Source: an uncultured Lachnospiraceae bacterium (GTDB lineage: Bacteria > Bacillota > Clostridia > Lachnospirales > Lachnospiraceae). From it: a DNA stretch of 40,552 bases. Below are positions 1 through 7,812 of the stretch, piece after piece. The stretch lies in assembly GCA_900317825.1 (NCBI GenBank), contig ONIH01000013.1, positions 6,792-47,343 of the forward strand. The letters run 5' to 3'. A program made the translations under genes and the position numbers. Positions within the stretch are counted from its first letter, which is position 1. Each line of letters opens with the position of its first letter. A model generated the notes under the pieces. It was not told the origin of the DNA. It did not search any database and saw nothing but the letters and a program-made list of their open reading frames with translations.

Positions 1-807
1 ATGATCGGCGTCGTAAATATGGACGAAGCCAGGGTCAAAAGAGCCAAGCAGAACGGCGCCAGCTGGGATAAGATAGTCGAGATAGCAAATGAGAAATCAT
101 TCAACGAGTGGGGAGACTTCAGGAGAAGAGTTCTCGAGAGAGCGAAGAAAGAGCTGGCAGAGCAGTGCGATGTGAAGTTTGATTATGATCCGGTAGCGGC
201 CGGAAGAGGCGGAAAGATAGTAGCAGTCAAGTTCATTATCAGCTGGAATAACCCTGGAGAAAAGGTTAGAAAAGCTATAAGCGCAAAGAAAAAGCAGGTT
301 GAAGAAACTAACAACCAGTATGAACAGATGACTCTTACGAATCTATCGGAGCAGATGGAGGCGCTTGTAGGACATAACGGGCTTTCTGAATCAGATATCA
401 GGGCGTTCCTGAAAGAATCACTGCACGATGAGAAAGAAGTCTTAAGAGCTGTGGAAATGGCTGACCGACAGGCTGGTGCACTTGATAACTATACAGGCTG
501 GATCATCTCATGCATCAGAAATCATTATGATGAGCAGATGGTGATCGACGGTTCGAGGGAAAAGGGAGACAGGGTAGTAAAAGCCAAGGAGATAATCGAA
601 GAGAAGACAGACGATGACAGAAATGCCATGTCAGCAGCATACTGGAACAAGGCGATGAAGAAGCACTCAGAGAAATTCCAGGAGTTCGAAGAGTATCTGA
701 AGAGCAGAGGTGTGTCTATGGATATGTTCACGGATGGAAATGAAGACTTTGAGTGCGGTGAGAAGTTCATGCAATGGATAAAGACCGGAGAGACGAAGCT
801 GTTCTGA
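1..807 (+). CDS. Plasmid replication initiator, Rep_3 (RepB/RepA) type, C-terminal part
   Basis: Probably binds origin iterons and starts plasmid or chromid replication. The reading frame is open at base 1, so the ATG there may be an internal Met. Residues about 30-80 match the second winged-helix domain of Rep_3 initiators: an aromatic/Trp followed by DFRRRVLERAKKEL, then a basic GRGGK turn and the beta strand VAVKFII. The first winged helix, normally about 120 residues upstream, is missing and should lie outside the window. The C-terminal half (residues 90-268) is a charged helical region typical of the family's variable tail, including NYTGWIISCIRN. No iterons are visible downstream; origins usually lie on the 5' side. 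It converges with the next gene, 3 bases apart. Family assignment rests on pattern recognition of one domain; moderately sure. Confidence 0.7.
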   Translation: MIGVVNMDEARVKRAKQNGASWDKIVEIANEKSFNEWGDFRRRVLERAKKELAEQCDVKFDYDPVAAGRGGKIVAVKFIISWNNPGEKVRKAISAKKKQVEETNNQYEQMTLTNLSEQMEALVGHNGLSESDIRAFLKESLHDEKEVLRAVEMADRQAGALDNYTGWIISCIRNHYDEQMVIDGSREKGDRVVKAKEIIEEKTDDDRNAMSAAYWNKAMKKHSEKFQEFEEYLKSRGVSMDMFTDGNEDFECGEKFMQWIKTGETKLF

Positions 808-810
808 GTA

Positions 811-1422
811 TCAGATCAGCTCGTCCAGAGTCTTTCCGTAAGAAGGCAGGAATTCGTCGATGAAGTCCTTTAGCTCGGGAAGTTCATCACATAATGAATT
901 TATTTTTGCACCCGTTGACACCTTTGCAGTTTTAAATTCATTATTGCCGGCCTTTTCTTCCTCGATGCATTTGATATAGGCTGAGAGTTTGTCGGCGGCT
1001 TTAACCAGGCGGCGCATGTAGATCTCATCCTGATCGCTTCCAGCAGGAGCTTCCTCACAGACGATGTCGCGGAAAGACTCGCGCAGATCATCAGGCAGTT
1101 TGTTAAGAAGAGTGAGCTCTGCCTGGTGCTCCATTGATTTATAGGCAGTTTTCAGATCGTCATTTGCGTATTTGACCGGAGTAGGCATATCGCCGGTGAT
1201 TATCTCGGATGCATCGTGGTAGATGCCTATAAGAGCAGCTTTTTCAGCATTCAGGTGTTTTCCGTAGCGGGTGTTTCCTATAACGCAAAGGGCATGGGCG
1301 ATGACTGCGACCTCAAGCGAATGTTCACTTAAGGATTCACCACGTGCAGAATGCATCAGAGCCCAGCGCTCTATGTATTTCATCCTGTCTATAGCTGCAA
1401 AAAAAGTGCTTGACTGTTTCAT
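811..1422 (-). CDS. HD-domain hydrolase, YfbR-like 5'-deoxynucleotidase
   Basis: Likely dephosphorylates deoxyribonucleoside 5'-monophosphates in the cytoplasm (YfbR/HDDC2-type HD family). The metal-binding motifs are in order: RxxRW-like MKYIERWALM near residue 15, H in LSEHSLEVAVIAHAL (residue ~33), HD in GIYHDASEIITGD (residue ~68) and a distal Asp in KAADKLSAYIKC. Length (203 aa) fits the family. The start is the ATG at 1422, placed 6 bases after GGAGG; an in-frame ATG four codons earlier overlaps that ribosome site and is unlikely. It is transcribed alone, divergent from the PrsW-like gene, and meets the replication initiator tail to tail. A 7-bp GC hairpin sits directly before its ribosome site. 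Confidence 0.8.
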   Translation of the reverse strand: MKQSSTFFAAIDRMKYIERWALMHSARGESLSEHSLEVAVIAHALCVIGNTRYGKHLNAEKAALIGIYHDASEIITGDMPTPVKYANDDLKTAYKSMEHQAELTLLNKLPDDLRESFRDIVCEEAPAGSDQDEIYMRRLVKAADKLSAYIKCIEEEKAGNNEFKTAKVSTGAKINSLCDELPELKDFIDEFLPSYGKTLDELI

Positions 1423-1434
1423 GATAACCTCCAT

Positions 1435-1452
1435 CCGCCGGTTTTCCGGCGG
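1435..1452 (-). promoter_or_regulatory. GC-rich leader hairpin next to ribosome site
   Basis: Perfect 7-bp stem, CCGCCGG with loop TTTT and CCGGCGG on the plus strand, immediately 5' of the GGAGG of the HD-domain gene on the minus strand. In the mRNA it would form a stable stem abutting the ribosome site. It has no U tract after it, so it is not a terminator. It may modulate translation or stability; no known riboswitch is recognised. Confidence 0.45.
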
Positions 1453-1457
1453 AGATT

Positions 1458-1486
1458 AGATTACACCAGGAACAGACATTTTTCAA
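1458..1486 (-). promoter_or_regulatory. Possible promoter of HD-domain gene
   Basis: On the minus strand TTGAAA (1486-1481) and TAATCT (1463-1458) are separated by 17 bp. The -35 is good and the -10 weak. It would give a leader of about 30 nt containing the GC hairpin. Confidence 0.3.
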
Positions 1487-1487
1487 C

Positions 1488-1517
1488 TGTACAAGCAGCG
1501 GACAAATGCGGTATAAT
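1488..1517 (+). promoter_or_regulatory. Sigma-A promoter for PrsW-like/DUF815 operon
   Basis: TATAAT at 1512-1517 is perfect; TGTACA at 1488-1493 (18-bp spacer) is a partial -35. It lies about 40 bp before the first gene of the four-gene cluster, which has AGGAG at 1547-1551. Confidence 0.55.
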
Positions 1518-1556
1518 AGAACAGATTGTAAAAAAGAGACTTGATCAGGAGTACAT

Positions 1557-2948
1557 ATGACAGACAGAGAAGCGCTGATCCACGATCTTAGCGTGATCGG
1601 CCATCTTTCAGAGAGAATAGATCTAAGAGATAAGGAGCAGATAAGAGCGGTGCTCCTTCTACAAAAAAATGACCAGCTTTTTAAGACAGAATACGGAAAG
1701 CGATTTATCGCAAGGCTGATAGCGTATTTTACAGGGAGAAAAGCACCGGATACCTGTATTTTTACAGGAAAGAAACTGTTCGGATTGTTTCCTGTTTCTG
1801 AAGATGTCCTTGCCATGATAGACCGCTCTCCGGAAGAGGCCGCTGACACCATCATAGGAAAACAGAAGACTAATTCAGCGTATATACTCGATGAATTAAG
1901 GTACAGACAGAGGGAAGAGGCAGCCGAGGAGGCTAATAAGAAGGCGATAAAGGAACAGGAGGAGCTTAGAAAAGCGCAGAAAGCGCTTGAGAAGGAAGAG
2001 GCGCCCTATAAAGCAGTCAGAAAAAAGGCAAAGCAGGCATCTGATGCAGCAAATATTGCAACAGACAGACTCCATGAATTTTCTGGTGCAGAGAAGGGAG
2101 AGTCAAACAGCGTTTTCGATCTCTTCAGGGATATAGAAAAGCCATGGAAATACGCCAAAGTTTACTGGTGGCTCTTTATAGTATTCCTGCTCTGCGGATA
2201 CTGGTTCATCATGACAAGGGGAGCCGGAGCAGTGCCGTTTGAGATGGCACTTGGAGCCGGACTTGCGCCGGCAGCGGTCATTTTATTTTTAAATGAGCTG
2301 TCAGGCATATATGAGACAGAAGTGTCATTTAAGAATACTGCGCTGCTGTGTGGATTCGGGGCACTGCTTTCGATGCTTGTCACCTGGGCGACAAAAGGTA
2401 TCTTTGAAGACGTAAACAGTATTCACGTGTTCCTGAAGTCGCTCGTGGAAGGCGCTGTATCGATGCTGGCGCTTCTTGCCGTAGTCTTGTATCACATAAA
2501 AAAGACCGGAAAGAATGTGACGATGCTTCAGGGAATTTTTTACGGGAGCTGTTTTGGAAGCGGCTTCGCCTTCTATGAAGTCTGTGATATGGCGCTCGGT
2601 GGATATTTTTCGGATCAGAGACCCGGAGTGTTCATGTGGCATCTGATAACGCAGTCGGTCATGGCAGTCGGCGGACGCATAGCCTGGACAGCGGTCATTG
2701 GCGGAGCATTTTCAGTCATCATAAAAAAGGCCGGAGTCATAAAGAGCCAGGAATTCGTAAAGATGTGCCTTCTGGCGTTTATATACCCGTTTGTGATGCA
2801 GGTATGCTGGGAAGCAGGATTTTTAAACGTCGGACTCTACGGAGTTACGATCAAAGATATTTTTCTGATGGTAGTTGCATTTATGGTTTTGAACCTTTTC
2901 CTGCACCGCGGGATCAGGGAAGCCGGAAAGGTAAAGGCAGATGTATAA
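1557..2948 (+). CDS. PrsW-like polytopic membrane protein with cytoplasmic coiled-coil N-terminus
   Basis: Residues 1-195 are soluble and charged, with a Glu/Lys/Ala-rich coiled coil at about 115-170; residues 200-460 hold about seven or eight membrane segments. The membrane part resembles PrsW intramembrane proteases (bacterial anti-sigma cleaving family): a Glu in SLVEGAVSMLALL, then GSGFAFYEVCDMA, then GGRIAWTAVIGGAF. In active PrsW proteins the first motif usually reads EE and the last carries a His (GHxxW); here they read VEG and GRIAW, so protease activity is doubtful. AGGAG lies 5 bases before the ATG. Its last 8 bases overlap the start of the DUF815 ATPase, implying coupled translation and a shared task. 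Family call is moderate; substrate unknown. Confidence 0.55.
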   Translation: MTDREALIHDLSVIGHLSERIDLRDKEQIRAVLLLQKNDQLFKTEYGKRFIARLIAYFTGRKAPDTCIFTGKKLFGLFPVSEDVLAMIDRSPEEAADTIIGKQKTNSAYILDELRYRQREEAAEEANKKAIKEQEELRKAQKALEKEEAPYKAVRKKAKQASDAANIATDRLHEFSGAEKGESNSVFDLFRDIEKPWKYAKVYWWLFIVFLLCGYWFIMTRGAGAVPFEMALGAGLAPAAVILFLNELSGIYETEVSFKNTALLCGFGALLSMLVTWATKGIFEDVNSIHVFLKSLVEGAVSMLALLAVVLYHIKKTGKNVTMLQGIFYGSCFGSGFAFYEVCDMALGGYFSDQRPGVFMWHLITQSVMAVGGRIAWTAVIGGAFSVIIKKAGVIKSQEFVKMCLLAFIYPFVMQVCWEAGFLNVGLYGVTIKDIFLMVVAFMVLNLFLHRGIREAGKVKADV

Positions 2949-4248
2949 AGAGATAGCAAAATTCATTTCATACGGCAATATCCCGGAAGACAGCATCCTC
3001 TACAGGCTGGGGGATATCTTCCGCCAGTTTGACGAGGGTAATGCTTCGGATGCACAGCTTACCAGAGAGATATATGAGCAGGTTCACAGGCTCCTGGCTC
3101 TGGCTACAGATTACGGATTCGACGGAAACCTGTGGCAGAACTATCTGACCTATCTCCTGATCACCGATGAGAATCCGTTCTCCATCACATGTGAGAAGGT
3201 CGGGGCAAACGATGGCTCCGTGAATGAATTTGCAAAAAATGATTTCCGGGCAGCCATGAACCTGTTCCATTTCGACTTTGCTCCGATAGAGAAAGCACTC
3301 GGGATAAATGTATTTACAGTGCTTACGCATTACAAGGCCGTAGTGAAAAAGGACCTGATGTACAACCACGCTGTATCTGCGAAGGTCAGGGCTTTGAGTG
3401 AAAAACTCGCAGCAGCAAAGGATGAGAACGAATTTTTTGACCTGATGACTGATTTTTATAAGGCATACGGAGTCGGAATGTTCGGTCTGAACAAAGCGTT
3501 CAGGATCTCAGATACAGATGATAAGGTTGTCTTCCATCCTATCAACAACATGGAAGTCGTTCATCTCGCTGACCTGGTAGGATATGAGGAGCAGAAGAAG
3601 CAGCTGGTCGAGAATACAGAGGCTTTCGTGGAGGGAAGAGGTTCCAATAACTGTCTGCTCTATGGAGATTCCGGCACAGGAAAGTCTACGAGCATCAAAG
3701 CCATAGTGAATGAATACTATGACCGTGGGCTCCGTATGATAGAGATATACAAGCACCAGATGAAGGATATAAGCACTGTCATCTCGATGATAAAGAACAG
3801 GAATTACCGTTTTATCATTTATATGGATGATCTGTCTTTTGAGAACTTCGAGATAGAGTACAAGTACTTAAAGGCCGTGATCGAAGGCGGAGTCGAGACG
3901 AAGCCGGATAATGTGCTGATATATGCGACAAGCAACAGGCGTCACCTGATAAAGGAAGACTGGTCAGACAGAGATGATATGGAGAGCGGCGCTGGTATCC
4001 ACAGAAGTGATACAGTAGAGGAAAAGCTCTCACTTGTGAATCGTTTCGGCTGCCAGATCAACTACTCGAAGCCGAATCAGAAGGAGTTCTTTACGATAGT
4101 AAAGGAACTGGCACACAGGTCAGATATCCCTATGAGCGACGAAGAGCTCGAGAAGGAAGCAAACATCTGGGAACTGCGTCATAACGGCATGTCCGGACGC
4201 TCAGCCCAGCAGCTGATAAATCATCTCAAAGGACTTTCGGAAAAATAA
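2941..4248 (+). CDS. DUF815-family AAA+ ATPase
   Basis: Cytoplasmic P-loop ATPase of the DUF815 family (PF05673). Residues 1-205 form a helical N-terminal region. The ATPase core begins with the family signature LVGYEEQKKQLVENTEAF, followed by Walker A GDSGTGKST (about residue 242), Walker B IIYMDDLSFE, and the sensor segment YATSNRRHLIKE. A conserved EEKLSLVNRFG follows, with a C-terminal helical lid. The function of DUF815 proteins is not settled; they resemble chaperone-like AAA+ motors. The ATG lies inside the 3' end of the PrsW-like gene (8-bp overlap) without a strong ribosome site of its own, so it is probably made by translational coupling. Family identity is clear; role unknown. Confidence 0.88.
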   Translation: MYKEIAKFISYGNIPEDSILYRLGDIFRQFDEGNASDAQLTREIYEQVHRLLALATDYGFDGNLWQNYLTYLLITDENPFSITCEKVGANDGSVNEFAKNDFRAAMNLFHFDFAPIEKALGINVFTVLTHYKAVVKKDLMYNHAVSAKVRALSEKLAAAKDENEFFDLMTDFYKAYGVGMFGLNKAFRISDTDDKVVFHPINNMEVVHLADLVGYEEQKKQLVENTEAFVEGRGSNNCLLYGDSGTGKSTSIKAIVNEYYDRGLRMIEIYKHQMKDISTVISMIKNRNYRFIIYMDDLSFENFEIEYKYLKAVIEGGVETKPDNVLIYATSNRRHLIKEDWSDRDDMESGAGIHRSDTVEEKLSLVNRFGCQINYSKPNQKEFFTIVKELAHRSDIPMSDEELEKEANIWELRHNGMSGRSAQQLINHLKGLSEK

Positions 4249-4296
4249 AGTTCGTGTTAAACTAAGTACAGGACACAAAAAGAAGGAGTGATTCAG

Positions 4297-4491
4297 ATGA
4301 ACACGGTTACTCTTATATGTCAGGGATGTGGAAGGCCATTTCAGATGGCTCAGATAGACTATGACAGGATTCTTACAGAATCAATGCAGGCCCCGAGATT
4401 CTGCTCGACACAGTGTGCTTTCCACGGCTGGGATCCACAGGCAGTCTGGTTCGGCAGATACAGGCGGAGCGTAGAAAGTCAGAAGCACTGA
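4297..4491 (+). CDS. Small zinc-finger protein (64 aa), unknown function
   Basis: A 64-residue protein with a probable zinc knuckle built from CQGCG (residues ~9-12) and CSTQC (residues ~37-41), separated by about 25 residues; the paired Cys motifs suggest one bound Zn. The start is the ATG at 4297, 8 bases after AAGGAG; a GTG at 4288 overlaps the ribosome site and is rejected. It sits between the DUF815 ATPase (48 bases upstream) and the exonuclease (6 bases downstream) and is almost surely in the same operon. It could be an adaptor for the nuclease or the ATPase, but nothing in the sequence settles that. Confidence 0.65.
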   Translation: MNTVTLICQGCGRPFQMAQIDYDRILTESMQAPRFCSTQCAFHGWDPQAVWFGRYRRSVESQKH

Positions 4492-4497
4492 TCTGCC

Positions 4498-5193
4498 ATG
4501 GAAAAAATAAACGGACAGAGGTATGTCTTTGTGGATTTCGAGATGCAGCCGGTCGACCACAAAGAGCATCCTGACGAGTGGAGCATCGCCAGACACGAGA
4601 TCATAGAATTCGGTGCGGTGATGCTCGACGAAGACCTGAAGGAAGTGGATCAGTTCCAGAGTTATGTAAAGCCGCGCTACTCTGTAGAGATACAGGAGAC
4701 TGTCGAGGCCATGACAGGCATCACGGCGGAGACGGTAAAAGACGCAGCGGATTTTGAGACGGTACTCGGAGACTTCATTAACTGGTGCGCTTCACCTGGG
4801 ACAGAATACGCGGTCTATGCCTGGAGTGGAGCTGATAAAGGTCAGCTTACCCATGAGATAGCCCTGAAGCAGATAAAAAAGACGGATGAGCTTGACTACA
4901 TGCTTTCACACTGGTTTGATTATCAGAAGCTCTTTACCAGGGCGATAGGCAGAAGGCTTGCAGTATCACTTGATAAGGCGGTCGAAGCCTGCGGGATGGA
5001 CTTCGAGGGACAGATGCACGACGCGCTCTGGGACGCGAGGAACACATCGAGGCTTTTCAGGCTCACCTCAGATAAGAAGAACTTCCGGAAGCTGGCTCCG
5101 CGGATAAAGCATGTGCTCGATTCCAAAGAGCACTTTACAGCTTCTCTTGGAGATTTGGTGAATCTGAAGGGTTTTGATCTGCCAAAGGAATGA
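4498..5193 (+). CDS. DEDDh-family 3'-5' exonuclease
   Basis: Likely a 3'-5' exoribonuclease or exodeoxyribonuclease of the RNase T/DnaQ/ERI1 superfamily. The four acidic metal ligands are visible: FVDFEM (D and E, residues ~13 and 15), the Asp in AWSGADKGQ (about residue 120), and HDALWDARNT, which supplies the active-site His and final Asp (about residues 170-180). EIIEFGAVML after motif I is typical of ERI1/KapD-like exonucleases. Residues 195-231 form a short unmatched tail. The start follows the zinc-finger gene by 6 bases with no strong ribosome site, suggesting coupling. It is the last gene of the cluster; a 24-bp palindrome lies 13 bases after its stop. Confidence 0.85.
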   Translation: MEKINGQRYVFVDFEMQPVDHKEHPDEWSIARHEIIEFGAVMLDEDLKEVDQFQSYVKPRYSVEIQETVEAMTGITAETVKDAADFETVLGDFINWCASPGTEYAVYAWSGADKGQLTHEIALKQIKKTDELDYMLSHWFDYQKLFTRAIGRRLAVSLDKAVEACGMDFEGQMHDALWDARNTSRLFRLTSDKKNFRKLAPRIKHVLDSKEHFTASLGDLVNLKGFDLPKE

Positions 5194-5206
5194 AAAATAT
5201 ACACAG

Positions 5207-5260
5207 GAATAAGCATACATTTTATACTAAGCTTTATTAGTATAAAATGTATGCTTATTC
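5207..5260. repeat. Perfect 24-bp inverted repeat (palindrome)
   Basis: Positions 5207-5230 and 5237-5260 are exact reverse complements with a 6-base loop (GCTTTA). The stem is AT-rich, with arms starting GAATAAGCATACA. It lies between the exonuclease stop and the GH94-like gene. It lacks the GC stem and U run of the other terminators here, so it could be a large operator, a cruciform, or a bidirectional transcription barrier. Confidence 0.85.
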
Positions 5261-5299
5261 TATACAAATGACATATACAAATATAAAAGGAGGATTCAA

Positions 5300-7012
5300 A
5301 TGGAATACGGTTATTTTGATGACAGGGCAAAAGAGTATGTGATCACAAACCCTAAGACACCATCAGATTGGAAGAACTATCCGGGGACTGACAGGTACAG
5401 CATGGAGGTTACGAACAATGCCGGAGGCAGGGGATTTATCAGGTCAGAGGATCAGAACGAGGTACTTAAGGACAGATATGTCTATATCCGCGATGATGAT
5501 GACCTGGACTTCTGGTCAGCTTCGTGGCAGCCAGTCGGAAAGGATTTCAAGGACTATCGCAGCATCTGCCGCCATGGTCTTGGCTATACCAAGCTCTACG
5601 CTTCTTACTCAGGTATCCACTCAGAGGTCTTATATTATGTTCCGGTTGATGCGGACTATGAAGTCTGGGCAGTAAATGTCGAGAACCATTCAAAGCGCCC
5701 GAGGAACCTGACAGTCACTGGCTTCTGCTCCTTCCCTTCCAAAAATGCTTCAGACGACAGCCCATATGCTGTCTTTACTACACGGACACTCTATGAGAAT
5801 AACAAGCTCCGCTACCAGATCTTTTCAAATCTGACAGAAGATGCTGAGAGAAGTGATGGAAAGAAACTGATCGAGAGATTCTTAGGGCTTTCTGGCACTG
5901 AAGTGTCATCGTACTGCGGAGATAAAGACACATTTTTCGGGACTTACGGCGACCTCAGGGCTCCGCAGGGAATAGTCAGTGGTGACGCCGGAGATGAGCT
6001 TTCCTATGCGTCTGAGGCAGTCGGAGCACTGTCTTATAAGATAACACTTGAACCGGGTGAGAGCAGCGTGGTATGCTTTATTGCCGGGCTTAAGAGCGAT
6101 GCCGATTCTACAGAGATAATAAGACACTATGAAGTCCACACTAGAGAGACTGTTACAAAAGAACTGAAGGAGCTTAGGGCATTCTGGGCAAAGCGGCTTT
6201 CTGCATTCGAGGTACAGACTCCGTCTGCAGAGTTTAACCGCATGGTAAATGTCTGGAACCCATATACCTGTATAGCAGGTCGGGAGATAAGCGATATATC
6301 ACAGCTCCTTCCGAATCTTGCGGAGCTTCGTGATGACGGATGGTATTCTGAAGCCCTGGATGAGATGCTCGATGGCTATGCAGACGATAGAGGCAAAAAA
6401 GCACTTGATCGGATAAAGGAAAATCGCAATACTGCATTTGGAGCAGTATCTTTAGATCCTCCGTGTGAAGCTGATGATGACAGTGAAGAAGCCTTATATA
6501 ATCCTGGAGTCAGGGGAAACGGCGGGATTTTTTCACAGAGTCAGGGCAGGCTGATCCTGGCGGAAGCACTTCTGGGAAACGGTGACGACGCGTTCATGTT
6601 CTACGAGGAGAGTGCACCAGCTGCACAGAACAGAAAGGCAGATACCAGAAAGACAGAACCTTATGCATACAGTGAGTTCACAGAGGGCAAATACAGCCCG
6701 AACTTCGGAAGAAGCCACGGTTCATGGAACGCGAAGGCTGCCGGAGTCATAGAGACGGCCTGCATCGAGGGAATCTGCGGCATAAGGCCTGACGATAAGG
6801 GCCTTTACATCAGTCCTTCGATCTATTCGGAGTGGACCGAGTTTACCATTCACATGAGTTTTATGGGACACAGCCTCTGCATCCAGGTCAAGAATCCGGG
6901 ACACAGACAGTCAGGCATTGAAAAAATGACCTTAAACGGCAAAGCAGTCGAAGGCTGCTACATTTCTGAAGAAAAAATGACAGAAAACAACGATATTATC
7001 GTTTATTTATAA
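5300..7012 (+). CDS. GH94 phosphorylase paralog lacking the catalytic core (probable pseudoenzyme)
   Basis: A 570-residue relative of the cellobiose phosphorylase at 19522-21942 (806 aa). The N-terminal beta-sandwich (residues ~1-270, with DFWSASWQPVGKD and CRHGLGY shared) and linker are intact up to NVWNPYTC (residue 324). It then rejoins the family at about residue 362 (KENRNTAFGAVSLDPP), keeping the barrel end and C-terminal sheet. About 217 residues net of the (alpha/alpha)6 barrel are missing, including the segment carrying the catalytic Asp (ADWNDCL in the paralog). The phosphate-site HWLTG is also changed to GSWNA. The frame is open throughout, with AAAGGAGG before ATG, so it appears to be translated. 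It cannot be a normal phosphorylase; it could bind sugar as a sensor or partner, or be a decaying gene. Confidence 0.85.
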   Translation: MEYGYFDDRAKEYVITNPKTPSDWKNYPGTDRYSMEVTNNAGGRGFIRSEDQNEVLKDRYVYIRDDDDLDFWSASWQPVGKDFKDYRSICRHGLGYTKLYASYSGIHSEVLYYVPVDADYEVWAVNVENHSKRPRNLTVTGFCSFPSKNASDDSPYAVFTTRTLYENNKLRYQIFSNLTEDAERSDGKKLIERFLGLSGTEVSSYCGDKDTFFGTYGDLRAPQGIVSGDAGDELSYASEAVGALSYKITLEPGESSVVCFIAGLKSDADSTEIIRHYEVHTRETVTKELKELRAFWAKRLSAFEVQTPSAEFNRMVNVWNPYTCIAGREISDISQLLPNLAELRDDGWYSEALDEMLDGYADDRGKKALDRIKENRNTAFGAVSLDPPCEADDDSEEALYNPGVRGNGGIFSQSQGRLILAEALLGNGDDAFMFYEESAPAAQNRKADTRKTEPYAYSEFTEGKYSPNFGRSHGSWNAKAAGVIETACIEGICGIRPDDKGLYISPSIYSEWTEFTIHMSFMGHSLCIQVKNPGHRQSGIEKMTLNGKAVEGCYISEEKMTENNDIIVYL

Positions 7013-7020
7013 GCAAAAGG

Positions 7021-7049
7021 TTGATAAAACTTTTAGAATCTACTATAAT
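7021..7049 (+). promoter_or_regulatory. Sigma-A promoter for PilZ gene
   Basis: TTGATA (7021-7026), 17-bp spacer, TATAAT (7044-7049), starting 8 bp after the GH94-like stop codon. It gives a leader of about 28 nt with AAGGAGG before the PilZ start. Confidence 0.75.
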
Positions 7050-7083
7050 CGTGTTATCTTTATGAGGGCAAAGGAGGAAAGAC

Positions 7084-7674
7084 ATGCTTTCAGATAAGCT
7101 CAAAGAGGGTATGGATGTAATCCTCGATTATAAGACAGCAGATTCTGCAAAAGTATTCAAGACTTCAGTCATAGTGGAAGAGGGCAGTCTGATTGCCTTA
7201 GCACCGTGTACTGATGAAAATGGACAGTTTGAGGAGTTCAAAGACGGAGAAGTCAGTCTTTCGATAAAGGGTTCGAACACGATCATTTCCAAAGCCAGGT
7301 TACTTCCGGTCTATTACCATGGAGACAGGATCTATCTGACATATGGCAAGAGAAATGACGATGATGATATGACCTTCCACCGTGAGTCGGCGAGATACCC
7401 GATAAACGAAGACTGTAAGGCAAATGACCATGATGCGAAACTGATAGATGTATCAGATCACGGATTCGGTTTTATCTTAAATTATAAGTACAAGAGCGGC
7501 CTCTGGGTAGAACTCAAGTACAAGGACATAAAGGTAAACGGCAAGATAATGCAGTCCAAAGAAGTCGGTCCGGACTCATTTTTCTATGGATGCAAGGTCG
7601 ATGAAAGCACAGGGCCATTTGACAGACTCGTAAAAGAAAAAGCAGAAGAATTCAACAGCATGCTCGACGCATGA
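7084..7674 (+). CDS. PilZ-domain (YcgR-like) cyclic-di-GMP receptor
   Basis: A 196-residue cytoplasmic protein with an N-terminal YcgR-N-like beta domain (residues 1-95) and a PilZ domain (about 98-190). The c-di-GMP-binding pair is visible: RESAR (RxxxR, residue ~100) and DVSDHGFGF (D-x-S-x-x-G, residue ~122). Such proteins change conformation on binding c-di-GMP and act on flagellar motors or polysaccharide synthases. AAGGAGG precedes the ATG. It has its own promoter and terminator, so it is a single-gene unit. A diguanylate cyclase/phosphodiesterase, an HD-GYP protein and a GT2 synthase lie within the next 9 kb, suitable sources and targets of the signal. Confidence 0.8.
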   Translation: MLSDKLKEGMDVILDYKTADSAKVFKTSVIVEEGSLIALAPCTDENGQFEEFKDGEVSLSIKGSNTIISKARLLPVYYHGDRIYLTYGKRNDDDDMTFHRESARYPINEDCKANDHDAKLIDVSDHGFGFILNYKYKSGLWVELKYKDIKVNGKIMQSKEVGPDSFFYGCKVDESTGPFDRLVKEKAEEFNSMLDA

Positions 7675-7679
7675 GAATA

Positions 7680-7712
7680 CCCCGGTTTCACTAAGAGACC
7701 GGGGCTTTATTT
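7680..7712 (+). terminator. Rho-independent terminator after PilZ gene
   Basis: Stem CCCCGGTTTC / GAGACCGGGG (one G-U pair), loop ACTAA, followed by CTTTATTT. It begins 5 bases after the PilZ stop. Confidence 0.85.
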
Positions 7713-7739
7713 AGATGAAGCTTAAAAAAGAAATTTATA

Positions 7740-7768
7740 TTGAAAAAATCTGACAGAATATTTATACT
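7740..7768 (+). promoter_or_regulatory. Sigma-A promoter for S1/FEN/GGDEF-EAL operon
   Basis: TTGAAA (7740-7745), 17-bp spacer, TATACT (7763-7768). The start of transcription would be near 7775, with AAGGAGAT before the S1 gene. Confidence 0.75.
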
Positions 7769-7812
7769 GTACTTTAGATAAAAAATTCATTTTTTAAGGA
7801 GATATATAAAAA

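Noticed and set aside
5207-5260. Palindrome as the end of an insertion sequence
   Set aside because: No transposase, no second copy in the window and no target-site duplication seen, so it was recorded only as an inverted repeat.
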